64,000 bases of DNA from assembly GCA_029204225.1 (NCBI GenBank), contig CM055098.1, forward strand, positions 3,289,106-3,353,105, written 5' to 3'. Of this stretch, positions 9,536-19,420 are shown one piece after another (the stretch's first letter is position 1; each line of letters begins with the position of its first letter). Made by a program: the position numbers and the translations under genes. The notes under the pieces were generated by a model. The model searched no databases. It was not told the origin of the DNA and saw nothing but the letters and a program-made list of their open reading frames with translations. Source of the DNA: Diphasiastrum complanatum. Lineage: Eukaryota > Streptophyta > Lycopodiopsida > Lycopodiales > Lycopodiaceae.

Positions 9536-9908
9536 CTATCAGAAATTGTGAGGATCGGTAGCACAAGTTGGAGCGAGCAGTGGTTGAGGATCAAAAACAC
9601 GTCAGTTGCCAACAAATTATCAAGAAGAATAATTCAATACAAATGCGCAAGTGAACAAAATAGTAGCGTAGACAGAAATTGCACTCTGATTGATTGAAAA
9701 TGAGTACAATAGTTTGAAGTAATAACTTCAGCTTGTTCGTTGAGTGTAATAACACTGGCAATAGTAATTCTAAATGGAATTGAGAGTCTCACTCAATCAG
9801 TTGATCGTTCTAATTGATATATCACAAAAAAATTTCTACTTGCTAATTATCTAATTAGCATTTAATGCTATTTGTTATATTTATTACAACCGTCTTTGAA
9901 TGTACAAA
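9536..9908. other. Unassigned stretch before gypsy G1
   Basis: AT-rich sequence without recognisable genes. The five bases before the LTR (ACAAA, 9904-9908) would be the 5' target duplication of G1, but there is no 3' LTR to compare. Confidence 0.45.
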
Positions 9909-10403
9909 TGTTGGAGGGTTTGTGGATCCCAAGGCAACCCTAACCCTAGTTAATAAGTGAGAGGGATTTGGCACCCTGCATGTGTAAGTCCAACCCGATG
10001 ATCACGTAGTTATTTGATTGATTAGTTAAAAGTCGATAAAAGGACTTTAGGCCTTTTTGCGGGACTTTTAATGTCGCAGGGCCTAAATGTCAAGTTAGTG
10101 AATAAAGTTGGATTTCCCTCCAATTTGGATGGTTCCCACTCTTTTTTAAATTTGAATAGTTAGGGAGGCAGAAATGGACCAATAGGATTAAGAGGCCAGG
10201 GTCCTCCTCTCTACGATAATAAGGGACCAACTCGAGTTCCTACACATGTTCATTTCCTCATTTCAATAAAGCATATTGGTTCTCTTCAGAAATGGATTGA
10301 TGAATGCCCTTGCTCTCTATCACTTTTCCTCCATCTCTCATGCTTATTTGGATTTTGCTAATTATTAGATCTGAATGTTATACGGATTGAGTGTTATTAT
10401 ACT

Positions 10404-10462
<59 letters not shown>

Positions 10463-10666
10463 AGCTATCTCTGTTGTGGATCGTAGTGTTAAGGAATAGG
10501 GTTAATGGATGTAGAGTTAGATGTGAATCCTCCATTCATGTTGAAATCTGAACTAAACTATCACTCTCATGGGAACGAACCTACGTGTGACAACTAACTC
10601 CATCTCTTTGATGCTAGATTGACTAGATCTTGGATTCAGGTTAGGCAAGGAAAGAAACCCACTACA
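9909..10666 (+). repeat. 5' LTR of gypsy G1
   Basis: Starts TGTTGGAGGG and ends CCCACTACA, followed four bases later by the primer site. It matches the LTR at 57854-58590 along its length (GGATTTGGCACCCTGC, TGATCAC, CAGGGCCTAAATGTCAAG, GAACGAACCTA blocks). It contains an (AG)n run at 10409-10460 that is almost absent from the other copy. Where other copies have CTATAA, this copy has CGATAA, so its TATA box appears mutated. Confidence 0.85.
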
Positions 10667-10670
10667 ATTT

Positions 10671-10688
10671 TGGCGCCGTTACCGGGGA
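10671..10688 (+). other. Primer binding site (tRNA-Asp type)
   Basis: TGGCGCCGTTACCGGGGA lies just downstream of the LTR end CA. It differs by one base from the widespread plant primer site complementary to the 3' end of tRNA-Asp (TGGCGCCGTTGCCGGGGA). Minus-strand DNA synthesis of the element would have started here. Confidence 0.85.
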
Positions 10689-11879
10689 TCTACGCCAATT
10701 TTTCAATTTGCAGCATGATTGTTGGATGGTTAGCTTGCATTAGGCATCTTGTCGTGGCATGAATAGTATTAGATCTGCATTTTAGGGTTAGTTTGGGATT
10801 GATTTGTTTGATTTGAGTGGATTGGCTTGTTTGAAATCTAATCTGATTGGTAGAAAGAGAAAACTATTCAGATTACCAATCTTAAGATCTATTTGGATCT
10901 GAGATATCAGAGAAAATAACAAAAATTGGTCAAATCTGTCAGATTTGGTCAAAAAAGAGACAAAAAAATGTCATCAGAGCTTATAACTTTTTGCGCTCTT
11001 TCAGGAAACCTTCGTCGAGTTGCAAACACCTTCAATTTTGTTTACAGAACCTTCAGTTTGAAGGGCAAAAATTAATTCCCAGCAAATTTCTAGAAACATC
11101 AGAAAAACCGTTAAAAACACCAAAAAAAATGCCAAAACACTAAAACTACAGAAAAAGAACCTTCGCCCGATTCACGGTGCTTAGGTGTGATTCAGATCCA
11201 TCTACTACCAGGTCGACAAAGAATAATATCAAAAATAGAAAGGTTTTCAGAGGATCAGTTGTCATATTGCCATATTTTTGCCAAAAAGAAAGTCACTTTT
11301 TTGCAAAAATACTAGTATTACTCTTGATACTTTGCCAGAACCTTCACCAAGATTCTAGAACATGCTATTTATAGTAAAATACTATTTTTGAGTTCGACGA
11401 AAATTCTTCTTGATCAGATCACAACAATTCTTGAATTGTACCCTCGCTAGACTACAGAAACTATAATTTCTTGTGTCAGAAACCTTCGTCCAATTTTCCA
11501 TAGTTGCATCTGTGTCAGATCCTTCACCTGAGAGGTTGGCGAAGGTTATTTCCCTCTAAATTGCCAGAAAAGTGTTCAAAGAGTTTTTTTTTCCAAAATA
11601 TCACTGTTGAACCTTCGCCGAGTCAACCTTCGCCTAGTGAACCTTCACTAGTCCTATTTTTAGTTTCTGATTTTCCAGATCAAATTTGATATATTCTGAT
11701 TTGGATTCTAAGAGATTTATCATTTTTGAGAAGTATCGATTGATCGAATTTCGAAAAAAATTTCATCATATAGGGTCAGATTCTTGAAAAGTGGAATAGA
11801 TCTAGTAGATCTAATCTGAGATAGTTTTTTGAAAAATCTAGATCCAATCTCATTATCTATTTGATCTAAATTTGTGAAG
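10689..11879 (+). other. Gypsy G1 leader with repeated AACCTTCG motif
   Basis: No open frame. The leader holds about ten copies of AACCTTCG/AACCTTCA (for example near 10989, 11158, 11482, 11610, 11623), and a complementary GGCGAAGGTT near 11535 could pair with them in the RNA. Related leaders are seen at 23.5-24.2, 29.6-30.1 (inverted) and 63.0-64.0 kb. Confidence 0.6.
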
Positions 11880-13318
11880 ATGGTTGCCCCTGAAGCTGCT
11901 CCTGGAGGTGCTCCACAAGAAGTCAATCCAATTATTGTTTGAAGAGCACCCGATTGGATCCCAGTTAGATTTCTTCAGATCTATGTTGAATCCTGTGAAG
12001 TCTATGGTGAGATTTATCCTCAAGATAAACTTAAGCTGTTTCCTATGGCCTAAACAGGTGCAGCACAAGATTGGTTCTATAATCAAGATGAAACTGAGCG
12101 TACAGATTGGGAGGTTGTTAAGCGAGCCCTCATCACACGGTTCAAACCACGAAAGTTTACGGAAGACCCCTTCCTACTTTTAAGTAAAATTAAAATGGGA
12201 AAGCGGGAAATAGTTCGAGATTATATTGAACGGGTGAAACGTCTTAGATCTGAATGCGAACCTAAGTTGATTAACAAAAATGCCATGATTATGTGGTTTT
12301 TGTCAGGTCTACCTAAACGGATCATATGTGAGTTGAAATGCCATAATGAGTATGCACTCTTGCAAAATGCTATGGACGATGCAATTCGGGAGGAGGATGA
12401 AGATTCAGATGAGGAGCCAAATATCAGTATGTTGCCTTGTACAGCAGGGTAGACTACTATGACATCCACCACTATTGCATCAACGAATGCCAATGCTACT
12501 GCAGAAATGATGCTCAACGATTTCGAGAAACTTGGGAAGAACGAGCAGAAGCAGATGGAAAAGTTGTAGTTGCAATTTGATGAGAAGATCAAAGCATTGG
12601 AAAATTTTGACGGGGAAGCAAACAAGAAACCTAAAAAGCTTGCAAAGACTTTTCCTACCAGGGAAAATATTTGGTGTTCTATTTGTACAGGAAATCACAC
12701 AGTGAACGAGTGTCCTCAATTGAAAAAATGAATGAAAATCAGTGTTTGCCATCTGTGTAATTCACCTGATCATGAAACTGCTTTTTGCAACTTCAACCTT
12801 CGATAATTCAACAATGGTATGCCCAGATGGGATATCGAGAACCATAGTATGGAGGTAATCCAGCAGTAAGACCGCGACAATCTGCTCTTGGATACCCGGA
12901 ACGTTTAGCTTTACTTGCCCCACCAAAGCACTCCGCTCCTCCAACCAATTTGATGGAACCATAACCTTATGGAAATGCTGAGCAATGGAACTATGGAAAT
13001 GATCAAGCAAGTGGATCTTCAGGACAATATGCCATTTATGTTGCCGCTCAACAATAAGCCTCCAGAAATTCAACCAGAGCACCACTCGGATGCTTTGCAT
13101 GTGGAAAAAATCACGGAGTTGCAGAATGCCCAAATAAAGAAAAATTTGTATCATTCTATCGTGACTGTGGTTACGGGCATTGCTATAAAGATTTTCTAGC
13201 AAGACCGAAGCCACCACCAACTACAGCACCTGTAAATTTGATAACAATCAAGCAAAGACCAGTAGCTTGGAATAAACCAAGTGCACCCTTGATGGTGGTC
13301 ACCAGAGCACAGAAGTAG
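11880..13318 (+). pseudogene. Gypsy G1 gag with multiple zinc knuckles
   Basis: Starts at an ATG (11880) with MVAPEAAPGG. The capsid core 'TGAAQDWFYNQ' and 'DWEVVKRALITRFKPRKF' matches plant gypsy gag. Three or four knuckles follow in different frames: CSICTGNHTVNEC at about 12670, CHLCNSPDHETAFC at about 12750, CFACGKNHGVAEC at about 13093, and a C..CGYGHC block right after. Gag forms the particle and packages RNA. Stops (TGA after 'NPIIV', TAA in 'FPMA*TGAA', TAG at 12450) and frameshifts break it. Confidence 0.8.
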
Positions 13319-13330
13319 CAAAAACCAATA

Positions 13331-14902
13331 ATGGATCCAGTACCTGCTGATTCTATACCATTGAATGATATACCAACAGCATCAGGAATCTATCCAAATC
13401 TTAATACAGAAAAACAAAGATATCAGGATATGAGACAATGGATCAAACATCTGCAAGAAGAAGAGGAGCTTGAAGCTGCTAAAGCAACAACTAAAGTTCA
13501 GTCTTCACCATTGCAGCCGCCAAAGAATTTATGTACAGATATGAATGATTAGTTACATCATCTTGAAGAATCCTTCAAGATGACTGAACCAAAAGCACCG
13601 CATACAGAACTACTCATGAACATTTTGTCTAGCAAGATCAATATTTCATTGGGAGAGTTCCTGAAGTTGGTGCCAAAAGCAAAAGAAGTCTTAGCGCAAA
13701 AGTTAGCTCAAAAAGAACCAGAAGTCCATCAGGAGCCGCTTTTTTGTGCTGGATTTGAAGAATCTAACGAAGTACTCCATGTTGGAGCTGCTTGGGAAAG
13801 TGAACAAGAATATTACTCTACTGATACAGCATAGACAATTTCCTAAAGAAGCAGCCGTGATAGTTGGCGGTTCAGGAGTTAACCTGATTTCTACAAAGCT
13901 ATGTCTGCTACTTTTGCCATTAAGTCTGTTACTTTTGCCATTAAGCTAGCTAATCAAACGACAGTTCGTCCACGAGGAATGGTGGAAAATATACCTGTCA
14001 AAATTGTGGGAGTACAATTCATCATTACTTTCGTAGTAATGGACTTACCAGAAGCACCAAATGTCTACCGAATTCTATTAGGACGTCCATGTTTACGAGT
14101 TGCGCAAGTAGTTCATAACTGGGGTACCGAAAAAATCACTTTTGAAAATCATGAATGTGCAGTTAAAATTGATCCTATAACTTGGACTATCAAACTAGTG
14201 GTTCAAAAAGATGACAATTCGTCAACAACAGATGATACTTGTGATCGACCAGAGAAAAATTTGGGAGTTCATTATGATTCTCAAATGGATACTGTCAATT
14301 GGAATGAAGCTCTTGCAACAATTGACTGTACAGCAGGATATATGTGTCAACAAGATAATCAATCATATTTGAGCGAGATTTCGTTATTAGATCAAACTTT
14401 GGATACACCAATCACGTTTTCAGTGAATGTGCTAAAATGTAGCCTGATATCAACAAAATTTATACCAGATCCGATTGAGGATGAGCTCATTTCTATGAGT
14501 CATGCCTTGACTTGTGATGGCAATGCAAAACTTACGGATGAGCATATTCTAAATCATATGGATCCGACCAGATTTGGAGTGCGTAATGTTCCTGATAAAC
14601 TCACAGTAAAACCGCCCAAAGCCGTTATATTAAAGGAAGACAAGATCACAGGATCGATGACGAAAAAACAAGCTAAGCAACATAATAATACGGTCCTGAA
14701 ATGGGAAAATCCCCCTCAAAAGATTGATTCAGATAAAGTGCCACCCTTATTGGATAAAAGCAAAGGAAAAGTCGAGGATGATTCTTCAAGTCAGATTTCT
14801 AGTAAAACATCATCATCTAGGAAGTCTTCACCTGTGAAGAAAAATTTATCATCTCGAAAGTCATCACCTCCACGATCAATTCATACTAAGAAGGCTAAGT
14901 GA
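13331..14902 (+). pseudogene. Gypsy G1 protease and protease-RT linker
   Basis: Three successive frames (13331-13552, 13580-13834, 13901-14902). The retropepsin active-site region reads 'AAVIVGGSGVNLIS' at about 13850, where related copies show V/I-D-G-x-S. The flap/end motif 'YRILLGRPCLRVAQVV' is at about 14070. The 333-codon frame 13901-14902 is the longest open piece of G1. Its C-terminal half ('LTDEHILNHMDPTRFGV', then a lysine/serine-rich tail) is a linker also found in G2 and G3. Aspartate is missing in this copy's active site, and frameshifts separate the parts. Confidence 0.75.
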
Positions 14903-15039
14903 AGATCCAAGACAAGTCCTTTCGAAAAAGAACAAACAGATGTAGTCCAGCATGATATGCCTGAACATTTTAAACGTTATACATTGAATGATGTGGTTAT
15001 CGTGTTACCTAAAGCATGTCGTGAACCTTAAGAACATAT

Positions 15040-16540
15040 GTCAGAATGTAAAGAGGTTTACGATGGCCCAGCTAGGATGCAGCCAATGAAACTTTCCGAC
15101 CCAGAAGAACCAGAAAAGATTGTACAAGTTGGATCACAACTTACTCCTGAATAGTATCAAGCACTCCGCTTGTTACTTATTAAGTATCAAGATTGCTTTG
15201 CATGGACTTATCAAGATTTGAAGGGTATTCCGACATCAGTTACCTTTAGTACCTGATGTAGTTCCAAAGGTTACAAAGTTCTATCGTTGTAATCCTAATG
15301 TGGCGGACCTGATAAAGAAAGAACTTCAGAGATTGCTTGACGCCGATATTATTTATGAGATCGAGCATACTGAATGGATTTCACCGATAGTTATTGTTCC
15401 TAAGAAAAATGAAAAATTGCGGATATGTGTGAATCTCAAAGCGTTGAACAAAGTGACGCGAAAGGATCACTTTCCGTTACCTTTTACTGAAAGCATTTTG
15501 GATCGTCTTGCTGAAGCGGAAGCTTATAGTTTCCTGGATGGATTTATTGGTTACAACTAGGTTAAGATTGCACCTGCCGATCGCCATAAAATTGTTTTTG
15601 CAATAGAATGGGGCACCTATGCTTACAAAGTAATGTCGTTTAGACTCTATAATGCACCAAGTTCATTCCAAAGAGTCATGCAATTTGCTTTTAAAGATTA
15701 TCTGCAGAAATTCCTTGAAATTTACTTGGACGACCTGGGGGTTCATAGTACAGATACAAACCACCTGGATCGATTGGAGAAAGTATGCCGCAAATATCAG
15801 ATTTTCTAAATCCAAAAAAATGTCAGATATGGGGTTCCCACGGAGTTGTGCTTGGACAGGTGATATCAAGACATGGTATTGCCACAGATTATTCTAAGAT
15901 CAAGGTTATTGTGGAATTGCCACCGCCAACAACAATTTGTGGAGTTTATGTGTTTATGGGTCATGCGAACTACTATCGAATCTTTATTATCTTCTTTGCA
16001 AATTTAGCACGACCTATATACAAACTGACTATTGTTCCTATTTGGACAGTAAAAGCATTAGAAGCCTTTGAAAAATTTAAAAAAGCATTAACTCTAGCAC
16101 CAATACTACCCAAATTGGACGATAGAGTTTCGTGTTCATACGGATGCCTCAAAATATGCCATTGGATCAGTTTTGACGCAGCCAGGTGACTATAAGAAAA
16201 ATTATCCTATATGATTTGCAGGCAGACAGCTTATAGATCCAGAAAAAAATTATTCAACAACAGAACGTGAGGCATTAGCCATGATTTTCTATGTTTGAAA
16301 ATTTCGTCACTACCTCATGGAAACGCACTTTGCATTTTATATGAATCATCAACCATTACTTTACTTGGTAAACAAGACATGCAATACTGGACGTATTACA
16401 AGATGGTCATTGTTATTGACTAAATTTGACTTTCAAATTGTGGTTCGAAAGGGCAAGCAACATTATCTAGCCGATCACGTTTCGCAAATTGAATCTGCAC
16501 CAGTTAATACTGAATGGATGATGAACTGCCAGATGATGTA
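15040..16540 (+). pseudogene. Gypsy G1 reverse transcriptase and RNase H
   Basis: RT blocks in order: 'DCFAWTYQDLKGIP' (about 15192), 'DLIKKELQRLLDADIIYEIE', 'WISPIVIVPKKNEKLRICVN', 'FPLPFTESILDRL', 'YSFLDGFIGYN*' and the catalytic 'YLDDLGVHS' (about 15722). RNase H follows with 'FRVHTDASKYAIGSVL' (about 16130), 'REALAMIF' and 'YLADHVSQIE' (about 16470). It would copy element RNA into DNA and remove the RNA template. A TAG after 'GYN' (15558-15560) and several frameshifts inactivate it. Confidence 0.85.
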
Positions 16541-16559
16541 TTGTTTTCTGTTGAAGCAA

Positions 16560-17831
16560 TATATGAGTGGGCAGTAGATATTGTTGAGTACATGATGACA
16601 ACTGAATGACTCCTTGACAAAAGTACAGAAGAGACAATTGATTCATAAGTCTCAACCTTATCAATTCATTGCAAGACGATTGTATCATCGTGGATCAGAT
16701 AATATTTTATGAAGGTGTGTTTTACGGCATGAAGTACGAGATTTAATCATGTTTTCACATGATGGCATGGGTGGAGGACACTTCTCTACAAATATTACTA
16801 TTCGCAAACTTTTACAATCAGGTTGTTGGTGGCCTACGCTTCACAAGGACACATAAAATTTTATTTAGACATGTGATGTTTGTCAGCGAGCACGACGACC
16901 TACTCGACAGAACTATGAACTCTTGCATACGGTTTTATCGCAAGCACCGTTTGAAAAATGGGGACTGGATTATGTTAAACCTATTCACCCTGTCGCGCAA
17001 GGATCTCAGGCCCAATACATTATCGTCGCAACTGATTATATGACCAAGTGGGTTGAAGCCAAAGCTTTCAAAGTTGCTGATGCGAAATCTACGGCCAAGT
17101 TTCTATATGAAAATATTATAATCAGATTTGGATGTCTGATCGATATTGTCAGTGACCGGGGTACACACTTTGTTAATCAAACAATAAAGTGTTTACTGGA
17201 AGATTTCTTTGTTATACACAGATTTAGTATTCCTTACTATCCCAAAGGGAATGGCCAAGCTAAATCTTCCAATAAGATTCTCTGCACCATCATGACAAGG
17301 ACAGTTGAAGCGAGTCGGTCCGACTGGGAACATAAACTGTATGCAGCATTATGGGCATTCAAAATTGCTTACAAAAATAGTACAAATCAAATACCTTTTC
17401 AACTGGTTTATGGTCAAGATGTTGTCATGCCAATTGAATTTTTGATCCCATCCCTACGCATAGCAACAACAGAACGATTAAATGATGATAAGTCTTTACA
17501 ACTCCGTCATGAAGCGTTGCACAAATTATGTGAAACCTGATTGATGACAGTTCATGCCTTAGCAGCAGAGAAAGCCCGCCGCAAGGCATGGCAAGATCGT
17601 CGATTGCACAAAAAAGATCTAAAATCAGGAGATCTGGCATTGATATACAAAACCAAGCTGATCAAGGGAAAGTTTAAGTTTACCGGTGAAGGCCCGTATA
17701 AAGTGATGGAAATCTTGAACTATGGCGCAATAATTCTTGAGCACTTGGATGGAAAACGATTTGATACTCCGGTGAATGGCAGCCGATTACGCAAGTTTTG
17801 GCAGCCTGCTCCGCCAGTTCAGCAAGTCTGA
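16560..17831 (+). pseudogene. Gypsy G1 integrase with GPY domain
   Basis: The HHCC zinc finger (HDGMGGGHF, then CDVCQRARRPT) is broken by stops around 16860. The core frame (16923-17540) has the first catalytic D in 'VATDYMTKWVEAKA' and the second in 'IVSDRGTHF', but the catalytic E is replaced by K ('GQAKSSNKIL'). A TGA at 17538-17540 separates it from the C-terminal frame 17541-17831, which ends with the GPY motif 'TGEGPYKVMEILNYGA'. No chromodomain follows. G2 and G3 keep E at the equivalent place. Confidence 0.85.
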
Positions 17832-18300
17832 TCTCAAAACTTTTTTAAATTTTAATTGTTTTTCAATTTTTTTGTTTTCAACACTTAATTTGCTGAGATT
17901 TTTGTAAAAAGACAGTCAAAAAAAAAAAGTAAAGCAAAAAAATGTGAAAAGACTGATGAGCAAAAGTCAAAAAGTCATCAGCATAGGAAAAAGGAAGCAC
18001 AATAATTTTTTGATGGAAAAAGACTTAGAAAATCACTGTTTTGGTCAGATTTGGCCTATACACAATACCAGAAACCTTCGCTGAGCTCTCAGACTATACA
18101 TCCACTCTAGATTTATCTAAATTAAGGTGGACGAAGGTTCCTGTCAAGAGAAAACCAAGTTTCTGAATTAGATGAAGTATCACTGATATGCCATTTTGGA
18201 AACCTTCGCCGAGTATCTTAATCTCATTATGAACCTTCGCTGACCTGCTAGATGATTTAAAATGTTAAAATTAGGTTGTCCATATATTCAGATTGTGAAA
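17832..18300 (+). other. Gypsy G1 3' non-coding segment
   Basis: AT-rich, with CCTTCGCTGAG/CCTTCGCCGAG motifs at 18070, 18207 and 18233 and an inverse GACGAAGGTT at 18130. The equivalent segment follows pol in G2 (56340-56430) and G3 (43680-43990), where an accessory ORF comes next. Here it is cut by a copia fragment. Confidence 0.55.
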
Positions 18301-18309
18301 AAACCACAA

Positions 18310-19071
18310 GGGAAAAGCTGTTGATAAATCCGACCCAAGGATCGACCAACCAAATTTTGATCCAGGGATTCAACTGCAGAATATCGACACTGACTCAGAC
18401 AATGAATTAGAACCTCAACAAGTCAACCCACATTACAGGACCAAAGTTCAACCCAGAAGGTCGAACAGGTTGATGCTGACTAGTGGAAAGCAGTGATGGA
18501 TACAGAATTCGATTATCTGATGGTAATCAAACATGGATAGTCATTGAGCTGCCAAAGGACCGAAACTCAATTCCATGCAAATGGATATTCAAGGTGAAGT
18601 ACGACGCTGAAGGAAGGCTAAATCGTTACAAGGCAAGGCTAGTCACCAAAGACTTTTTCCAGATTCCAGATCTGGATTATTCAAAAACCTTTAGTCCACT
18701 TGTCAAACATGTTTCGATCCACCTACTCTTCTCCTTTGCAGCTGCAACAGATCTTGAAGTCCACCAGATGGATGTCCAGATTGCTTTCCTCAATGGAACC
18801 ATCGAAGAGGAAATCTATATGATGCAGCCAGAGGGATACGAATTCAATGGCAAGCAACAGCACCTTGTATGCAAAATTCACAAGGCGCTCTACGGGCTGA
18901 AACAGTCATCTAGAGCCTGGTTTTAGAGGATCAACGCAATTCTGATAGAAAATGGTTTTATTCCAAACTCGACAGACTCATATTACTTCACAAAGGCTCT
19001 ATCAAAGGAGCAATATCTAAGATTTAACGATATGTTAAATCTGAAGATCAAGATTTTTCAGGATCCACATT
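18310..19071 (+). pseudogene. Ty1/copia RT fragment fused to the RNase H end by internal deletion
   Basis: Frames around 18330-18480 give the integrase-RT spacer ('RTKVQPRRSNRL'). The frame 18483-18926 gives the RT N-terminal half ('PCKWIFKVKYDAEGRLNRYK', 'QMDVQIAFLNG', 'ALYGLKQSSRAWF') and ends in TAG. About 60 bases later 'NSTDSYYFTKALSKEQYLRF' joins RT sequence (SDSYY) directly to the last part of RNase H (FTKALSK), with a short shared TTCACAAAG at the joint. Catalytic YVDD and most of RNase H are lost. Confidence 0.8.
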
Positions 19072-19420
19072 AAGGGGGAGTGTTAGATTTCTTATGCTCA
19101 ACCTTCACAAATCGTTCAAGTAATGAGCATCCTAAAAAACCGAAGGCCGACTACATGCTTCGGCCCTTCTCATTTTTCCCTTTGAGATTTTTTGTGCCTT
19201 AATCATTTTTAAGACACCTTCGTCTTTTTTTTGCATTTTTCGCACCTTCGTGAAAAATGCAACACAGTGGCCAGAATGCCTTGGAATCCATTTCAGGCCC
19301 ACCTTTGTCTTTTTCACATTTTTCTGCCTTCGCTCTAGAGGCACCTTCGGGATTTTGGCAAGTTAGGCCAAAATCAAGCAATGGGAGGGCCTGAAACGTT
19401 TTTGTCAAACCTTGAAGTTG
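19072..19420 (+). mobile_element. Copia polypurine tract and 3' LTR, partial
   Basis: AAGGGGGAG (19072-19080) followed by TGTTAGATTTCTTATGCTCA (LTR start, 19081). The LTR matches the copy at 28152 over about 300 bases (blocks CCGAAGGCCGACTACATG, CAGTGGCCAGAATGCC, TTTCAGGCCCACC). It is rich in CCTTCG. The 3' end is not defined. Confidence 0.75.

Larger units (their letters stand above)
9909..18300 (+). mobile_element. Ty3/gypsy retrotransposon G1 (Athila/Tat-like), 3' LTR missing
   Basis: Order: 5' LTR, tRNA-Asp-type primer site, 1.2-kb leader, gag, protease, RT, RNase H, integrase with a GPY domain and no chromodomain, and a 3' non-coding segment. Pol order (integrase last) defines Ty3/gypsy. 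The primer site and RT motifs (SPIVIVPKKN, FPLPFTESILDRL) fit the Athila/Tat branch of plant elements; I have not built a tree. Where G2 and G3 carry an accessory ORF and 3' LTR, G1 runs straight into a copia fragment at about 18.3 kb, so its 3' end was lost. Internal stops make it inactive. Confidence 0.85.

Noticed and set aside
9901-9960. Telomere-like AACCCTAACCCTA at the gypsy LTR start
   Set aside because: Only two units, present at the same position in every LTR copy, so it is part of the LTR and not an interstitial telomere.
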